A stretch of 64,000 nt of DNA, from positions 1-64,000 of the forward strand of contig NZ_JAEKEG010000098.1 in assembly GCF_016651255.1 (NCBI RefSeq), in the 5' to 3' direction. The position numbers and the translations under genes were made by a program. Shown here one piece after another: positions 13,051-22,289 of the stretch. The notes below the pieces were generated by a model. That model was not told where the DNA came from. It made no database searches and saw only the letters and a program-made list of their open reading frames with translations. Source of the stretch: Pseudomonas sp. TH10. Its GTDB lineage: Bacteria; Pseudomonadota; Gammaproteobacteria; Pseudomonadales; Pseudomonadaceae. How positions within the stretch are numbered: the stretch's first letter is position 1; the number at the start of each line of letters is the position of its first letter.

Positions 13051-14064
13051 TCAAGCCAGCACACACCGTTCGAAAAACCGCTCCCGCCCCAACACCATCA
13101 ACGCCGCCCGCTTGTGCGGAAAGTCGAACTCCTTCTCGCAGTGAAATCGCTGCCCCTGCATGTACCCGATCATCTTCGCGTTGTCCGCGCGCGGCTCGGC
13201 GACTACTCGCTGGGTGCGCGGGTCATCGAGAAACAGGTAGTGCGTCAGCGCCGATAACCAACTCGCCACTTTGTGCGGGCCGCGGTGCTGCTCTTCACCT
13301 ACCAGCATATGGATTCCACGGTCGTAATCGCCCGCCTCGTAGAACGGCGCGAGGCGATCCTCCTTGGCCCAGTAGGCCTCGAAGTAGGCAAACGGCTGGT
13401 CATCGAAACAGCCGATCAGCGTCAGCGTGTGCGGGTCGGCCAGCAACTTGGCCAGATACTCCCGGTGCTGATCGAGGCTGCCCTCCTCCTGCCAGAAACT
13501 CGCAACCCGTGCGCTGTTCTGCCAGCGATTGAAGCGCGCCAGGTCATGTTCGATTTCGACCGTGCGCAGGGATATCCATGCCCCCAACCGCGCATCGAAC
13601 CGTCGGTACACCTCGCCCCGAGGTTTGAGCGGCCGCAAGGGGTGGCGTTTGCCGTCGCTGATCACTGGATGCTGTGGGTAGCTGTTTACACTGGCCTGGC
13701 TCAACCAGGGCCGGGGCAACTGCCAGAACAGCGCGCGCTCGCAACGGTATTGGCCACTGATTTCACCGGTGACCAGCAAGCCGCTGAGCAGTGCCTCGGT
13801 GGGCAGTTCATCGAGGTGCCAGGTCAAGTGCTGACAGGCCGAATCGCGGGCGAACAACCAATAACAGGCCAGGTACAAGACTTCGCTGTCCGGGTGTTCG
13901 AAACGTTGATCGATGGCCACGTGCAGCGCAGGCTCGCGGTTCACTCGCAAGCTGAGCAACGGCTGCCCGTCGCAGCCGAGGCTCAAGCGGTCGGTGGTTT
14001 CATCCGCCACAAGGCACCGGCCATCGGGCAGAGCCAGGGCAGTCAGAGCGTTCAGATCAGGCAT
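13051..14064 (-). CDS. IucB/PvdYII-type siderophore N-acetyltransferase
   Basis: GNAT-fold acetyltransferase of 337 residues of the IucB/AlcB family, whose members acetylate N-hydroxylated lysine or ornithine side chains during siderophore synthesis. The C-terminal half has the family pattern: SLDQHREYLAKLLADPHT, then PFAYFEAYW, DRGIHMLVGE, and a final block RVVAEPRADNAKMIGYM followed by CEKEFDFPHKRAAL. Its position just after pvdS suggests acetylation of hydroxyornithine in the pyoverdine peptide, the role given to PvdYII in other pseudomonads. The family call is secure; the exact substrate is inference. No strong ribosome-binding site precedes the ATG. It is convergent with pvdS. Confidence 0.8.
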   Translation of the reverse strand: MPDLNALTALALPDGRCLVADETTDRLSLGCDGQPLLSLRVNREPALHVAIDQRFEHPDSEVLYLACYWLFARDSACQHLTWHLDELPTEALLSGLLVTGEISGQYRCERALFWQLPRPWLSQASVNSYPQHPVISDGKRHPLRPLKPRGEVYRRFDARLGAWISLRTVEIEHDLARFNRWQNSARVASFWQEEGSLDQHREYLAKLLADPHTLTLIGCFDDQPFAYFEAYWAKEDRLAPFYEAGDYDRGIHMLVGEEQHRGPHKVASWLSALTHYLFLDDPRTQRVVAEPRADNAKMIGYMQGQRFHCEKEFDFPHKRAALMVLGRERFFERCVLA

Positions 14065-14163
14065 GGGTCAGGCTCACGTTAGTCGTCCACTGTTAAACGA
14101 GGTGACGTGAGCCGATCAGGGAAATTTAACCGAAGACAGAAAATACCCGACGTGCGATCCCCA

Positions 14164-14958
14164 TCAGTCCCCAGGAACAGGGACCACGGCGATTTGGTAC
14201 GGCGCAAAAATTTTCATCATCTGGCCGCTCTCCCGCAACTCTTTCAGCAACTTGCCAAAGGCTTCACCGCTGATGGGTGCTGCAGGACGAAGGATCGCGT
14301 AATGGTGATAGACCTGGTCCACCCGTTGTGACACCAGCAGCTGATCGGCGACTTTTGCGTTGCGCAGCAGGTAATCGCTCAGGTACGAACGCGTGACCAA
14401 CGCGATGTCCGCCCGGCCGCGCAGCACCATGAGCAAATTGCTGTCATGGGAATAGGTCAGCGAGGCGTTGTAGCGTTGCGCAAGTTTTTTGGGGTCGGCG
14501 TCAAAGTTGGCGAACTCGTAGTGATACCCACTGAACAGTGCCAGACGTTTGCCGGCAAGTTCGGCAAAATAGTCTTGCTGGCGGTCCGGCCGCTGTTGCG
14601 CGACGAAAATCTCGGCATCTTCCAGGCCCATGTCGACCGTAACATGTGGAATGTCCTTCCAGCCCCAATCAGGATTCTCGAAGATCGCCATGTCCACCCG
14701 GCCTTGCTTGAAATCACCAAAGCGGCGGGGAATCGAAGTCGGCACCAGGACAAACTGGTAGTCATGCTGGGCAACATTCAATGCTTCGACCAGCTGTGGC
14801 AGCAAGCCAGTGTCGGCCCCCATTTCCGGACGCACAGTGTAGGGAGGGAAATGCGCCGCTCCGACTCGAACCAGCTGTGCCGCCTGAGAAGGCAGTACCC
14901 ATAATGCGGGAAGCGCCGCCAGTAAAAACCGGAAGGCCGTCCGTGTTGGCGAGGACAT
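14164..14958 (-). CDS. Periplasmic solute-binding protein, family 3-like
   Basis: About 264 residues with a clear signal peptide (basic start, hydrophobic stretch, cleavage after PSQAA) followed by a bilobed amino-acid-type binding domain: RVGAAHFPPYTV opens lobe 1 and GADTGLLPQLVEAL follows; GRADIALVTRSYLSDYLL is typical of lobe 2. No ABC permease or ATPase lies beside it, so the ligand cannot be named; orphan proteins of this type often act as sensors or moonlight with distant transporters. Start taken as ATG 14958 rather than the adjacent upstream TTG. Confidence 0.7.
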   Translation of the reverse strand: MSSPTRTAFRFLLAALPALWVLPSQAAQLVRVGAAHFPPYTVRPEMGADTGLLPQLVEALNVAQHDYQFVLVPTSIPRRFGDFKQGRVDMAIFENPDWGWKDIPHVTVDMGLEDAEIFVAQQRPDRQQDYFAELAGKRLALFSGYHYEFANFDADPKKLAQRYNASLTYSHDSNLLMVLRGRADIALVTRSYLSDYLLRNAKVADQLLVSQRVDQVYHHYAILRPAAPISGEAFGKLLKELRESGQMMKIFAPYQIAVVPVPGD

Positions 14959-15046
14959 CAAAACAACCTACTCCCGAAAATTACACTCTATGGGTTCAAG
15001 CCAGGCGGTTTCGCCCGATTAGCCAGTGGCTACTGGCAAATCACCA

Positions 15047-15673
15047 CTATCGTGGCTCTTTCAATACCATGATCAAGGCCTCGTCCGCCAATTGATCAAG
15101 GCTCAAACTGCCACCGGCACGGAACCAGGTGGTGGTCCAGGACAGTGCGCCAGTGAGAAAACGACGCGTGATAAACACATCGCCGCCAATCAACCCGGCG
15201 TCCTTGGCCTCGCCGAGCACGTGCAGCCAGATATCTTCGTAGACGTCACGCAACGCCAGCACTTTGGCCTGGCCCTCCTCGGATAACGACCGCCATTCGT
15301 AGACCAGCACGGCCATGGCCTCACCGCTGCCGCCCATGATCGACTGCAATTCGCAGCGAATCAGCGCCAACACGCGCTCGCGCACGCTGCTGGCATCGGC
15401 AAGCGCCGCACGCATCAGAGCGGTGTTGTAACGGATGGTTTCTTCCATCACCGCGCGGAGGATTTCATCCTTGCTTTTGAAGTGATGAAAAATGCTTCCA
15501 GACTGAATCCCCACCGCCCCGGCCAGATCACGCACGGTGGTGCGCTCATAGCCTTTGTTGCGGAACAGGTGAGCCGCCACTTGCAGCAGTTTGCCGCGGG
15601 CGCTGTCGGGGTCGGTCAACTGGCCTTGGTCGACCAATTCGCGCATGACCCTCAGGGCTTTTTGCTCGTCCAC
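15047..15673 (-). CDS. atuR: TetR-family repressor of terpene utilisation AtuR
   Basis: TetR-type regulator of 208 residues. The N-terminal helix-turn-helix is plain (AAHLFRNKGYERTTVRDLAGAV then GSIFHHFKSKDEIL), and the C-terminal ligand domain matches a TetR_C type. It is divergent from atuA and the gap carries two palindromic operators. In P. aeruginosa AtuR represses the atu operon and is released by an acyl-CoA-type terpene intermediate; the same wiring is expected here. Start chosen at GTG 15673, which has AGGAGA seven bases upstream; the open frame extends further only to a TTG. Confidence 0.88.
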   Translation of the reverse strand: MDEQKALRVMRELVDQGQLTDPDSARGKLLQVAAHLFRNKGYERTTVRDLAGAVGIQSGSIFHHFKSKDEILRAVMEETIRYNTALMRAALADASSVRERVLALIRCELQSIMGGSGEAMAVLVYEWRSLSEEGQAKVLALRDVYEDIWLHVLGEAKDAGLIGGDVFITRRFLTGALSWTTTWFRAGGSLSLDQLADEALIMVLKEPR

Positions 15674-15760
15674 CCGTTCTCTCCTACAGTCGATCAATCC
15701 AGATGCGCCGCTCGCCGCTGAAACCGCAGGGTTGCGCGCAATTTAAGCCGCCGACGGCGA

Positions 15761-15776
15761 CCAAGCAAGCGCTTGG
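15761..15776. promoter_or_regulatory. AtuR operator 1
   Basis: Palindrome ccaagcaagcgcttgg: arms CCAAGC and GCTTGG around a four-base centre. It lies in the atuR-atuA gap nearer atuR and is the exact reverse complement of operator 2. Confidence 0.8.
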
Positions 15777-15804
15777 GCAGAAGATAATTTTAGGCATTTA
15801 CAAA

Positions 15805-15820
15805 CCAAGCGCTTGCTTGG
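15805..15820. promoter_or_regulatory. AtuR operator 2
   Basis: Palindrome ccaagcgcttgcttgg with the same six-base arms as operator 1 and a reversed centre. The two centres are 44 bp apart, about four helical turns, so two TetR dimers could bind one DNA face. It is nearer atuA. Confidence 0.8.
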
Positions 15821-15886
15821 TAGCCTCGAATCGTAAATCAGCAGTCACGCAGCGGTAGTCTCCCAACACTGTCGACGGAGGTGAGC

Positions 15887-17690
15887 ATGAAGCCAACTGT
15901 GCCGGAAACCATTCGCATCGGGTGCGCCAGCGCGTTCTGGGGCGACACTTCGACGGCCGCGGCGCAGCTGGTGGAAGGGGGACGCCTGGATTACCTGGTG
16001 TTCGATTACCTGGCCGAGATCACCCTGTCGATCATGGCCGGCGCACGCATGAAAGACCCGCAGGCGGGGTTTGCCGGCGACTTTATCGACGTCCTGACGC
16101 CGCTGCTGCCGCAACTGGCCGAGCAAGGCATTCGGGTGATCAGCAACGCCGGCGGGATCAATCCACAAGCCTGCGCTGCGGCCCTGCAAGCTGCTTGCGA
16201 CAAGGCCGGGGCGGGGTTGAAAATTGCCGTGTTGCTGGGCGACGACCTGCAACCGCAGCTCAAGCAGCTCAGGACCCTCGGCATCCAGGAGATGTTCAGT
16301 GGCGCGCCGTTGCCGGCGATGTGCGTCTCCACCAACGCTTACCTCGGCGCGCCGGGCATCGTTGAAGCCCTGCGGCTGGGCGCCGATATCGTCATCACCG
16401 GCCGCGTGGTCGACAGCGCCGTGGTCAGCGCCGCACTGGTGCATGAGTTCGGCTGGTCGTGGCACGACTACGACAAACTCGCCCAGGCCGCGCTGGCCGG
16501 GCACATCATCGAATGCGGCGCACAATGCACCGGCGGTAACTTCACTGACTGGCGCGACGTGCCCGACTACGAGCACATCGGTTTTCCAATTGTTGAAGTC
16601 AGCGCCGACAGCCAATTCATCGTCAGCAAACCCGAAGGCTCCGGCGGACTGGTCACACCGCTGACCGTGGGTGAGCAGATGCTGTATGAAATCGGCGACC
16701 CACACGCCTACCTGCTGCCCGACGTGGTCTGCGATTTCAGTCAGGTCAGGCTCGTGCAACAGGGTAAAAACCGGGTTCAGGTGCACGGCGCCAAGGGCCT
16801 GCCGCCGACTGACCAGTACAAGGTCAGCGCCACCTTCCTCGACGGTTTTCGCTGCACTGCCAGTTGTCTGATCGCCGGGATCGATGCGGTCGACAAGCGC
16901 CCGGCGCGTCAGCGCCGCGATTATCAATAAAACCTCGGACATCTTCAGCCAGCGCGGCTGGTTGCCCTACAGCGAGGTCAATGTCGAACTGCTCGGCAGC
17001 GAAGCCACCTACGGTTCTCACGGTCAGCGCCAGGACACCCGCGAGGTGGTGATCAAGCTGGCCGTGCGGCATCCGGACAAACAGGCGTTGATCCTGTTCT
17101 CTAGGGAAATCGCCCAGGCCGCCACCGGCATGGCGCCGGGATTGACCGGCATCGTTGGCGGCCGGCCAACGGTGTACCCGCTGATCCGTCTGTTCTCGTT
17201 CCTGATTGATAAATCCGCGTGCACCCTGGGTATTCACTTCGACGGTCAACGTCATCCCTGTGCCCTGCCCGCCATCGCGATGCTCGACACCCAGGACTTG
17301 CCGGTGCCGCTCGATCCGCCCAAACCGGTCGGCCTGGCCGACGCCAGCGTCGAGCTGGTCAAGCTGGCGGTTGCGCGCTCCGGGGACAAGGGCAACCACA
17401 GCAATATAGGGGTCATGGCCCGGGAAGCAGAATACCTGCCGTGGATCGCCGAAGCCTTGACCCCGGAGGTGCTGGTCGACTGGATGAGCCATGTTCTCGA
17501 CCCGGTATACGGGCGAGTCGAGCGCTGGTACCTGCCGGCCACCCACAGCCTGAACTTCCTGCTGGAGAACGCCCTCGGCGGCGGTGGCGTGGCCAGTCTG
17601 CGCATCGACCCGCAAGGCAAGGCGTTCGCCCAGCAACTGCTGGAAATCCAGATACCGGTGCCGCAGAGCATCGCCGACCAGGTCAACTAG
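15887..17690 (+). CDS. atuA: Acyclic terpene utilisation protein AtuA (one frameshift)
   Basis: About 600 residues once the frame is restored. AtuA is required for growth on citronellol/geraniol but has no firmly known reaction. The N-terminal AtuA domain begins [17 protein letters not shown]; other conserved stretches are [25 protein letters not shown] and, after the break, [19 protein letters not shown]. The C-terminal part has the family motif [13 protein letters not shown] near 17370-17410. One extra base near 16898 shifts the frame; the reading before it would end at 16930 and the downstream frame resumes as [14 protein letters not shown]. Start ATG 15887 has GGAGG five bases upstream. 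First gene of the atu operon. Confidence 0.9.
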
Positions 17691-17702
17691 AGGACTGTCA
17701 CC

Positions 17703-18571
17703 GTGGCCTACGATTCGATTTTCAAAGCCGGCTTGTTTACCGGGCAAAACATCATCGTGACTGGTGGCGGCAGCGGCATCGGCCGTTGCACCGCCCATGA
17801 ACTGGCGGCATTGGGTGCCCATGTAATGCTGGTGGGGCGCAACGCGGCCAAGCTGGAGAACGTCGCTGGCGAGATAACCGCAGATGGCGGCCAGGCCGAC
17901 TGGGTCGTGTGCGATATCCGGGAGGAAGAAACGGTGCGGCATATTGTCAGCGAATTGATCCGCGAGCATGGCCCCATCCATGGCCTGGTCAACAATGCCG
18001 GTGGGCAGTTCCCTCGGCGCTGGCCTCAATCAACCAGAAGGGTTTCGAGACCGTGATGCGCACCAACCTGGTGGGCGGTTTCCTGATGGCCAGGGAAGTG
18101 TTCAATCAATCCATGAGCAAGCACGGCGGCTCGATCGTCAACATGCTCGCCGACATGTGGGGCGGCATGCCGGGCATGGGCCATTCCGGCGCCTCGCGCT
18201 CGGGTATGGACAACCTGACCAAAACGGCGGCATTCGAGTGGGGGTACGCCGGTGTGCGGGTCAACGCGGTGGCGCCCGGCTGGATCGCCTCAAGTGGCAT
18301 GGACACTTACGAGGGTGCGTTCAAGGCAGTGATTCCTACCCTGCGCGAGCATGTACCGCTCAAGCGCATCGGCACCGAATCGGAAGTCAGCGCGGCGATT
18401 GTTTTCCTGCTCAGCCCGGCGGCTACATTCATTAGCGGCAGCACCCTGCGCATCGATGGCGCGGCGAGTCTTGGCGGGCGGGCGTGGCCCATGCACAAGG
18501 CGCACAACAGCGAATCGTACAACGGCTTTCACCGAGCGTACCTGCCCGAAGTACTTCAGGACAAGGACTAA
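17703..18571 (+). CDS. atuB: Short-chain dehydrogenase/reductase AtuB (one frameshift)
   Basis: SDR-fold oxidoreductase of about 289 residues, thought to act on a CoA-linked or alcohol intermediate of citronellol breakdown. The nucleotide site is TGGGSGIGR, the NNAG motif is at about 17990, and the C-terminus carries GRAWPMHKAHNSESYN. The usual YxxxK active site is replaced by HSGASRS within GHSGASRSGMDNLTK, a change also seen in dienoyl-CoA-reductase-like SDRs, so chemistry may differ from a plain alcohol dehydrogenase. One base is missing near 18012 (FPRRW should read FPSALASINQKG). GTG start at 17703 follows AGAGGA, 12 bases after atuA. Confidence 0.88.
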
Positions 18572-18574
18572 GCC

Positions 18575-20191
18575 ATGCCGGTCATACAGTCCCAGGTCGA
18601 CCCCTTCAGCCAACATTTCGCGCAGAACCATGCCGCAATGCTGACGGGTATCGAGCAGATGCGTCAGCTCGAACAGAATCTTCTGAACAAGGCTGCCGAG
18701 GCAAAATCCAGGTTCGACCAGCGCGGGCAATTGCTGCCCCGGGAACGTCTCAACCTGCTGCTGGATCCCGGCGCGCCTTTTCTCGAACTGGCGAGTCTGG
18801 CCGGTTACAAGCTGCACGATGACAAGGATGGCCATTCGGCAGGTGGCGGCCTGATCGCCGGCATCGGTTACGTGTCCGGTGTGCGCGTGCTGGTGGTGGC
18901 GAACAACAGCGCGATCAAAGGCGGGACCATTTCCCCAAGTGGTCTGAAAAAATCCCTGCGCCTGCAGCAGATCGCCATGGAGAACAAATTGCCGGTCATT
19001 ACCCTGGCCGAAAGCGGTGGTGCCAACCTCAATTATGCGGCGGAAATTTTTGTCGAAGGCGCACGCAGCTTTGCCAATCAGGCCCGGATGTCGGCCATGG
19101 GCTTGCCGCAGATTACCGTGGTGCACGGCTCGGCCACAGCGGGCGGTGCTTATCAGCCCGGCCTCTCGGATTACGTGGTGGTGGTGCGCGGCAAGGCCAA
19201 GCTGTTTCTCGCCGGCCCGCCGCTGCTCAAAGCCGCCACCGGTGAAGTCGCCACGGATGAAGAACTCGGTGGCGCCGAGATGCACGCACAAGTGGCAGGT
19301 ACGGCGGAGTACCTGGCGGAAAACGATGCAGACGGCGTGCGCCAGGTGCGTGAGATTCTGCGCCTGCTGCCATGGAACACGCGCCTGGCCATGCCCCCTC
19401 GGCCATCGTTCGAAGAACCTCTATACCCCATCGAAGAACTGCTCGGGTTGATCCCCGACGATGCGAAAAAACCCTACGACGCGCGGGAGATCATTGCGCG
19501 GATCGCCGACGGATCGTACTTTCTCGAATTCAAGGGTGAGTTCGATCAGCAAACGATCTGCGGCCAGTTGAAGATTCAGGGCCGCGCCTGCGGCTTCATC
19601 GGCAACAACGGCCCGATCACACCGAACGGCGCCAGCAAAGCCGCGCAGTTCATCCAACTGTGCGACCAGAGCCAGACGCCGCTGCTGTTTTTCCACAACA
19701 CCACAGGCTTCATGGTCGGCACCGAATCGGAACAGCAAGGCGTGATCAAACACGGCTCGAAACTGATTCAAGCGGTGGCCAATGCGCGGGTGCCCAAACT
19801 GACCGTCGTCGTCGGCGGTTCATACGGCGCCGGCAACTACGCGATGTGCGGGCGCGGTCTTGATCCGCGCTTCATCTTCGCCTGGCCGAACAGCCGCACC
19901 GCGGTGATGGGTGGCGCGCAGGCCGGCAAAGTCTTGCGCATTGTCACAGAGGCCAAGCAACTCAAGGACGGTCTGGTGCCAGACCCGAAAATGCTCGACA
20001 TGCTTGAGCAGGTCACCGCGCAGAAACTCGACAGCCAGTCCACCGCGCTCTACGGCAGCGCAAACTTGTGGGACGACGGGCTGATCGATCCACGCGACAC
20101 GCGCACGCTGCTCGGCTACTTGCTGGATATTTGCCACGAAGCGGACATGCGCAACCTGCAACCCAACAGCTTCGGCGTCAGCCGGTTCTGA
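18575..20191 (+). CDS. atuC: Geranyl-CoA carboxylase, carboxyltransferase (beta) subunit AtuC
   Basis: 538-residue acyl-CoA carboxyltransferase. It transfers CO2 from biotin on AtuF to the methyl branch of cis-geranyl-CoA, giving isohexenylglutaconyl-CoA. The two crotonase-like halves are visible: N-terminal with GGGLIAGIGYVSGVRVLVVAN and HGSATAGGAYQPGLSD, C-terminal with FIGNNGPITPNGASKAAQFI and GGSYGAGNYAMCGRGLDPRF. Length agrees with AtuC/LiuB. A LiuB (methylcrotonyl-CoA) assignment is rejected because of the flanking atuA, atuB and citronellyl-CoA dehydrogenase. It starts three bases after the atuB stop. Confidence 0.92.
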   Translation: MPVIQSQVDPFSQHFAQNHAAMLTGIEQMRQLEQNLLNKAAEAKSRFDQRGQLLPRERLNLLLDPGAPFLELASLAGYKLHDDKDGHSAGGGLIAGIGYVSGVRVLVVANNSAIKGGTISPSGLKKSLRLQQIAMENKLPVITLAESGGANLNYAAEIFVEGARSFANQARMSAMGLPQITVVHGSATAGGAYQPGLSDYVVVVRGKAKLFLAGPPLLKAATGEVATDEELGGAEMHAQVAGTAEYLAENDADGVRQVREILRLLPWNTRLAMPPRPSFEEPLYPIEELLGLIPDDAKKPYDAREIIARIADGSYFLEFKGEFDQQTICGQLKIQGRACGFIGNNGPITPNGASKAAQFIQLCDQSQTPLLFFHNTTGFMVGTESEQQGVIKHGSKLIQAVANARVPKLTVVVGGSYGAGNYAMCGRGLDPRFIFAWPNSRTAVMGGAQAGKVLRIVTEAKQLKDGLVPDPKMLDMLEQVTAQKLDSQSTALYGSANLWDDGLIDPRDTRTLLGYLLDICHEADMRNLQPNSFGVSRF

Positions 20192-20221
20192 CCGCCTCGG
20201 ACCTCTCGGAGAACAATAACA

Positions 20222-21379
20222 ATGATCTTCACCCCGGAACACGAAGCCCTGCGCCGTACCGTCCGCCAGTTCGTCGAGCACGAGATCAACCCGCACGTCG
20301 ATGAATGGGAAAAGGCCGGACGCTTTCCCATCCACGAGATTTTCCGCCAGGCCGGCGACCTCGGTTTGCTGGGCATTTCCAAACCGGAAAAATTCGGCGG
20401 CATGGGCCTCGATTACAGCTATTCGATTGTCGCCGCTGAAGAGTTCGGCACCATTCATTGCGGCGGCATTCCGATGTCGATCGGCGTGCAGACCGACATG
20501 TGCACTCCGGCGTTGGCGCGTTTTGGTAGCGACGAACTGCGGGAAGAGTTCTTGCGCCCGGCGATTACCGGCGAGCAGGTCGGTTGCATCGGAGTGTCGG
20601 AGGTCGGAGCCGGTTCTGACGTCGCCGGGCTCAAAACCAGCGCACGCAAGGATGGCGACGATTACGTGATCAACGGCAGCAAAATGTGGATCACCAACTC
20701 ACCGAGCGCCGATTTCATCTGTTTGCTGGCCAACACTTCGGACGACAAGCCGCACATCAACAAGTCGCTGATCATGGTGCCGATGAACACGCCGGGCATC
20801 AGTCTCAGTTCGCACCTGGACAAGCTCGGTATGCGCAGCTCGGAAACCGCACAGGTGTTTTTCGACAATGTGCGCGTGCCGCAGCGCAACCGCATCGGCC
20901 ATGAAGGCGCCGGGTTCATGATGCAGATGCTGCAGTTTCAGGAAGAACGCCTGTTCGGTGCGGCGAACATGCTCAAAGGCCTGGAATACTGCGTCGACAG
21001 CACCATCGAGTACTGCAAAGAGCGCAAGACCTTTGGCAATGCGCTGATCGACAATCAGGTCATCCACTTCCGTCTCGCCGAACTGCAGACCGAAATCGAG
21101 TGCCTGCGCGCGCTGGTCTATCAAGCCACCGAGCAGTACATCAAGGGTCAGGACGTCACCCGCCTGGCGTCGATGGCCAAGCTCAAGGCCGGGCGCCTGG
21201 GGCGTGAAGTCAGCGACAGCTGCCTGCAATATTGGGGCGGCATGGGTTTCATGTGGGACAACCCGGTGGCTCGCGCCTATCGCGATGTGCGGCTGGTGTC
21301 GATTGGCGGCGGCGCCGACGAAATCATGCTGGGGATCATCTGCAAACTGATGGGCATCTTGCCGGGGAAAAAGAAATGA
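20222..21379 (+). CDS. atuD: Citronellyl-CoA dehydrogenase AtuD
   Basis: 385-residue FAD-dependent acyl-CoA dehydrogenase, expected to introduce the 2,3 double bond of citronellyl-CoA to give geranyl-CoA. FAD/substrate motifs: GCIGVSEVGAGSDVAGLKT, WITNSPSADFICLLA, and the C-terminal QYWGGMGFMWDNPVARAYRD followed by IGGGADEIMLGIICKLMG. Thirty bases separate it from atuC, with GGAGA upstream of the ATG; its stop overlaps the atuE start (ATGA). Assignment to the terpene pathway rests on the operon. Confidence 0.92.
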   Translation: MIFTPEHEALRRTVRQFVEHEINPHVDEWEKAGRFPIHEIFRQAGDLGLLGISKPEKFGGMGLDYSYSIVAAEEFGTIHCGGIPMSIGVQTDMCTPALARFGSDELREEFLRPAITGEQVGCIGVSEVGAGSDVAGLKTSARKDGDDYVINGSKMWITNSPSADFICLLANTSDDKPHINKSLIMVPMNTPGISLSSHLDKLGMRSSETAQVFFDNVRVPQRNRIGHEGAGFMMQMLQFQEERLFGAANMLKGLEYCVDSTIEYCKERKTFGNALIDNQVIHFRLAELQTEIECLRALVYQATEQYIKGQDVTRLASMAKLKAGRLGREVSDSCLQYWGGMGFMWDNPVARAYRDVRLVSIGGGADEIMLGIICKLMGILPGKKK

Positions 21380-22172
21380 GCCGACTGCCCGAATGCCAGA
21401 CCCTGCTCCTGGAATTGCATGGCGGCGTGCTGCACATCACCCTCAACCGCCCCGAAAGCCGCAATGCGATGAGCCTGCAGATGGTCGCCGAGCTGCGGGG
21501 CTTGTTGGCGAACGTGCGCGAGGACCAGGCCATTCGGGCATTGGTGATCGGCGGCGCCGGGGGCATTTTTGCGCGGGTGGCGACATCAAGGACATGGCCA
21601 ACGCCCGCGGTCAGGGCGCAGATGCTTACCGCGACTTGAACCGGGCGTTCGGTGCTTTGCTGGAAGAAGCCCAGCACGCACCGCAAGTGTTGATCTGCCT
21701 GTTGCAAGGCGCAGTCATGGGCGGTGGTTTCGGCCTGGCCTGTGTCAGCGATATCGCCATCGCCGAGCACAAGGCGCAGTTCGGTTTGCCGGAAACCAGT
21801 CTGGGGCTGATCCCGGCGCAGATCGCGCCATTTGTCGTGCAACGTATTGGTCTGACTGAAACGCGCCGACTGGCCCTGACGGCTGCACGCTTCGATGGCC
21901 ATCAAGCACGGCGTTTGGGCCTGGTGCATTTTGTCGAGGAGGATCCTCAGGCGCTGGCCGAGCGTCTGGATGAAGTGCTGCAGCATGTGCTGTGTTGTGC
22001 GCCGGAGGCGAATGCACTGACCAAGCGTCTGTTGCTGGCCAGTGCCGGGCAGCCGTCGAGTGAGTTGCTGGATGAGGCGGCGCAATGGTTCAGCGACGCA
22101 GTGACCGGGCCTGAGGGAGTCGAGGGGACTATGGCTTTCGTGCAAAAACGTAAACCAGGGTGGGCTCTGTGA
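21376..22172 (+). CDS. atuE: Isohexenylglutaconyl-CoA hydratase AtuE (one frameshift)
   Basis: Crotonase-family hydratase of about 265 residues; in the pathway it adds water to isohexenylglutaconyl-CoA. The oxyanion-hole motifs are CAGGDIKDMANARGQ (first) and GAVMGGGFGLACVSDIAIAE (second), followed by GLPETSLGLIPAQIAPFV. One T is missing in the T run at 21566-21570, which splits the gene; adding it joins GGAGGIF to CAGGDIKD exactly as in the family. Start ATG 21376 overlaps the atuD stop by four bases, indicating translational coupling. Confidence 0.88.
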
Positions 22173-22178
22173 AAGCAT

Positions 22179-22247
22179 CGCAGGCAAGCCAGCTCCCACA
22201 GGGTTCGTCAACGCCACAGATCCTCTATCGGAGCGGGCTTGCTCGCG
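22179..22247. repeat. REP doublet between atuE and atuF
   Basis: A left half containing ggcaagccagctcccac and a right half containing ggagcgggcttgctcgcg form an inverted REP pair in the 117-base atuE-atuF gap. It may stabilise or attenuate the operon transcript; no function is shown by the sequence. Confidence 0.65.
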
Positions 22248-22289
22248 TAGAGACCCGTAAATCCACCGTGTAACCAGAGCGAAGACTCC

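Noticed and set aside
15845-18029. Two long minus-strand open frames over atuA and atuB
   Set aside because: They oppose conserved terpene genes and have shadow-type composition; high G+C produces such frames.
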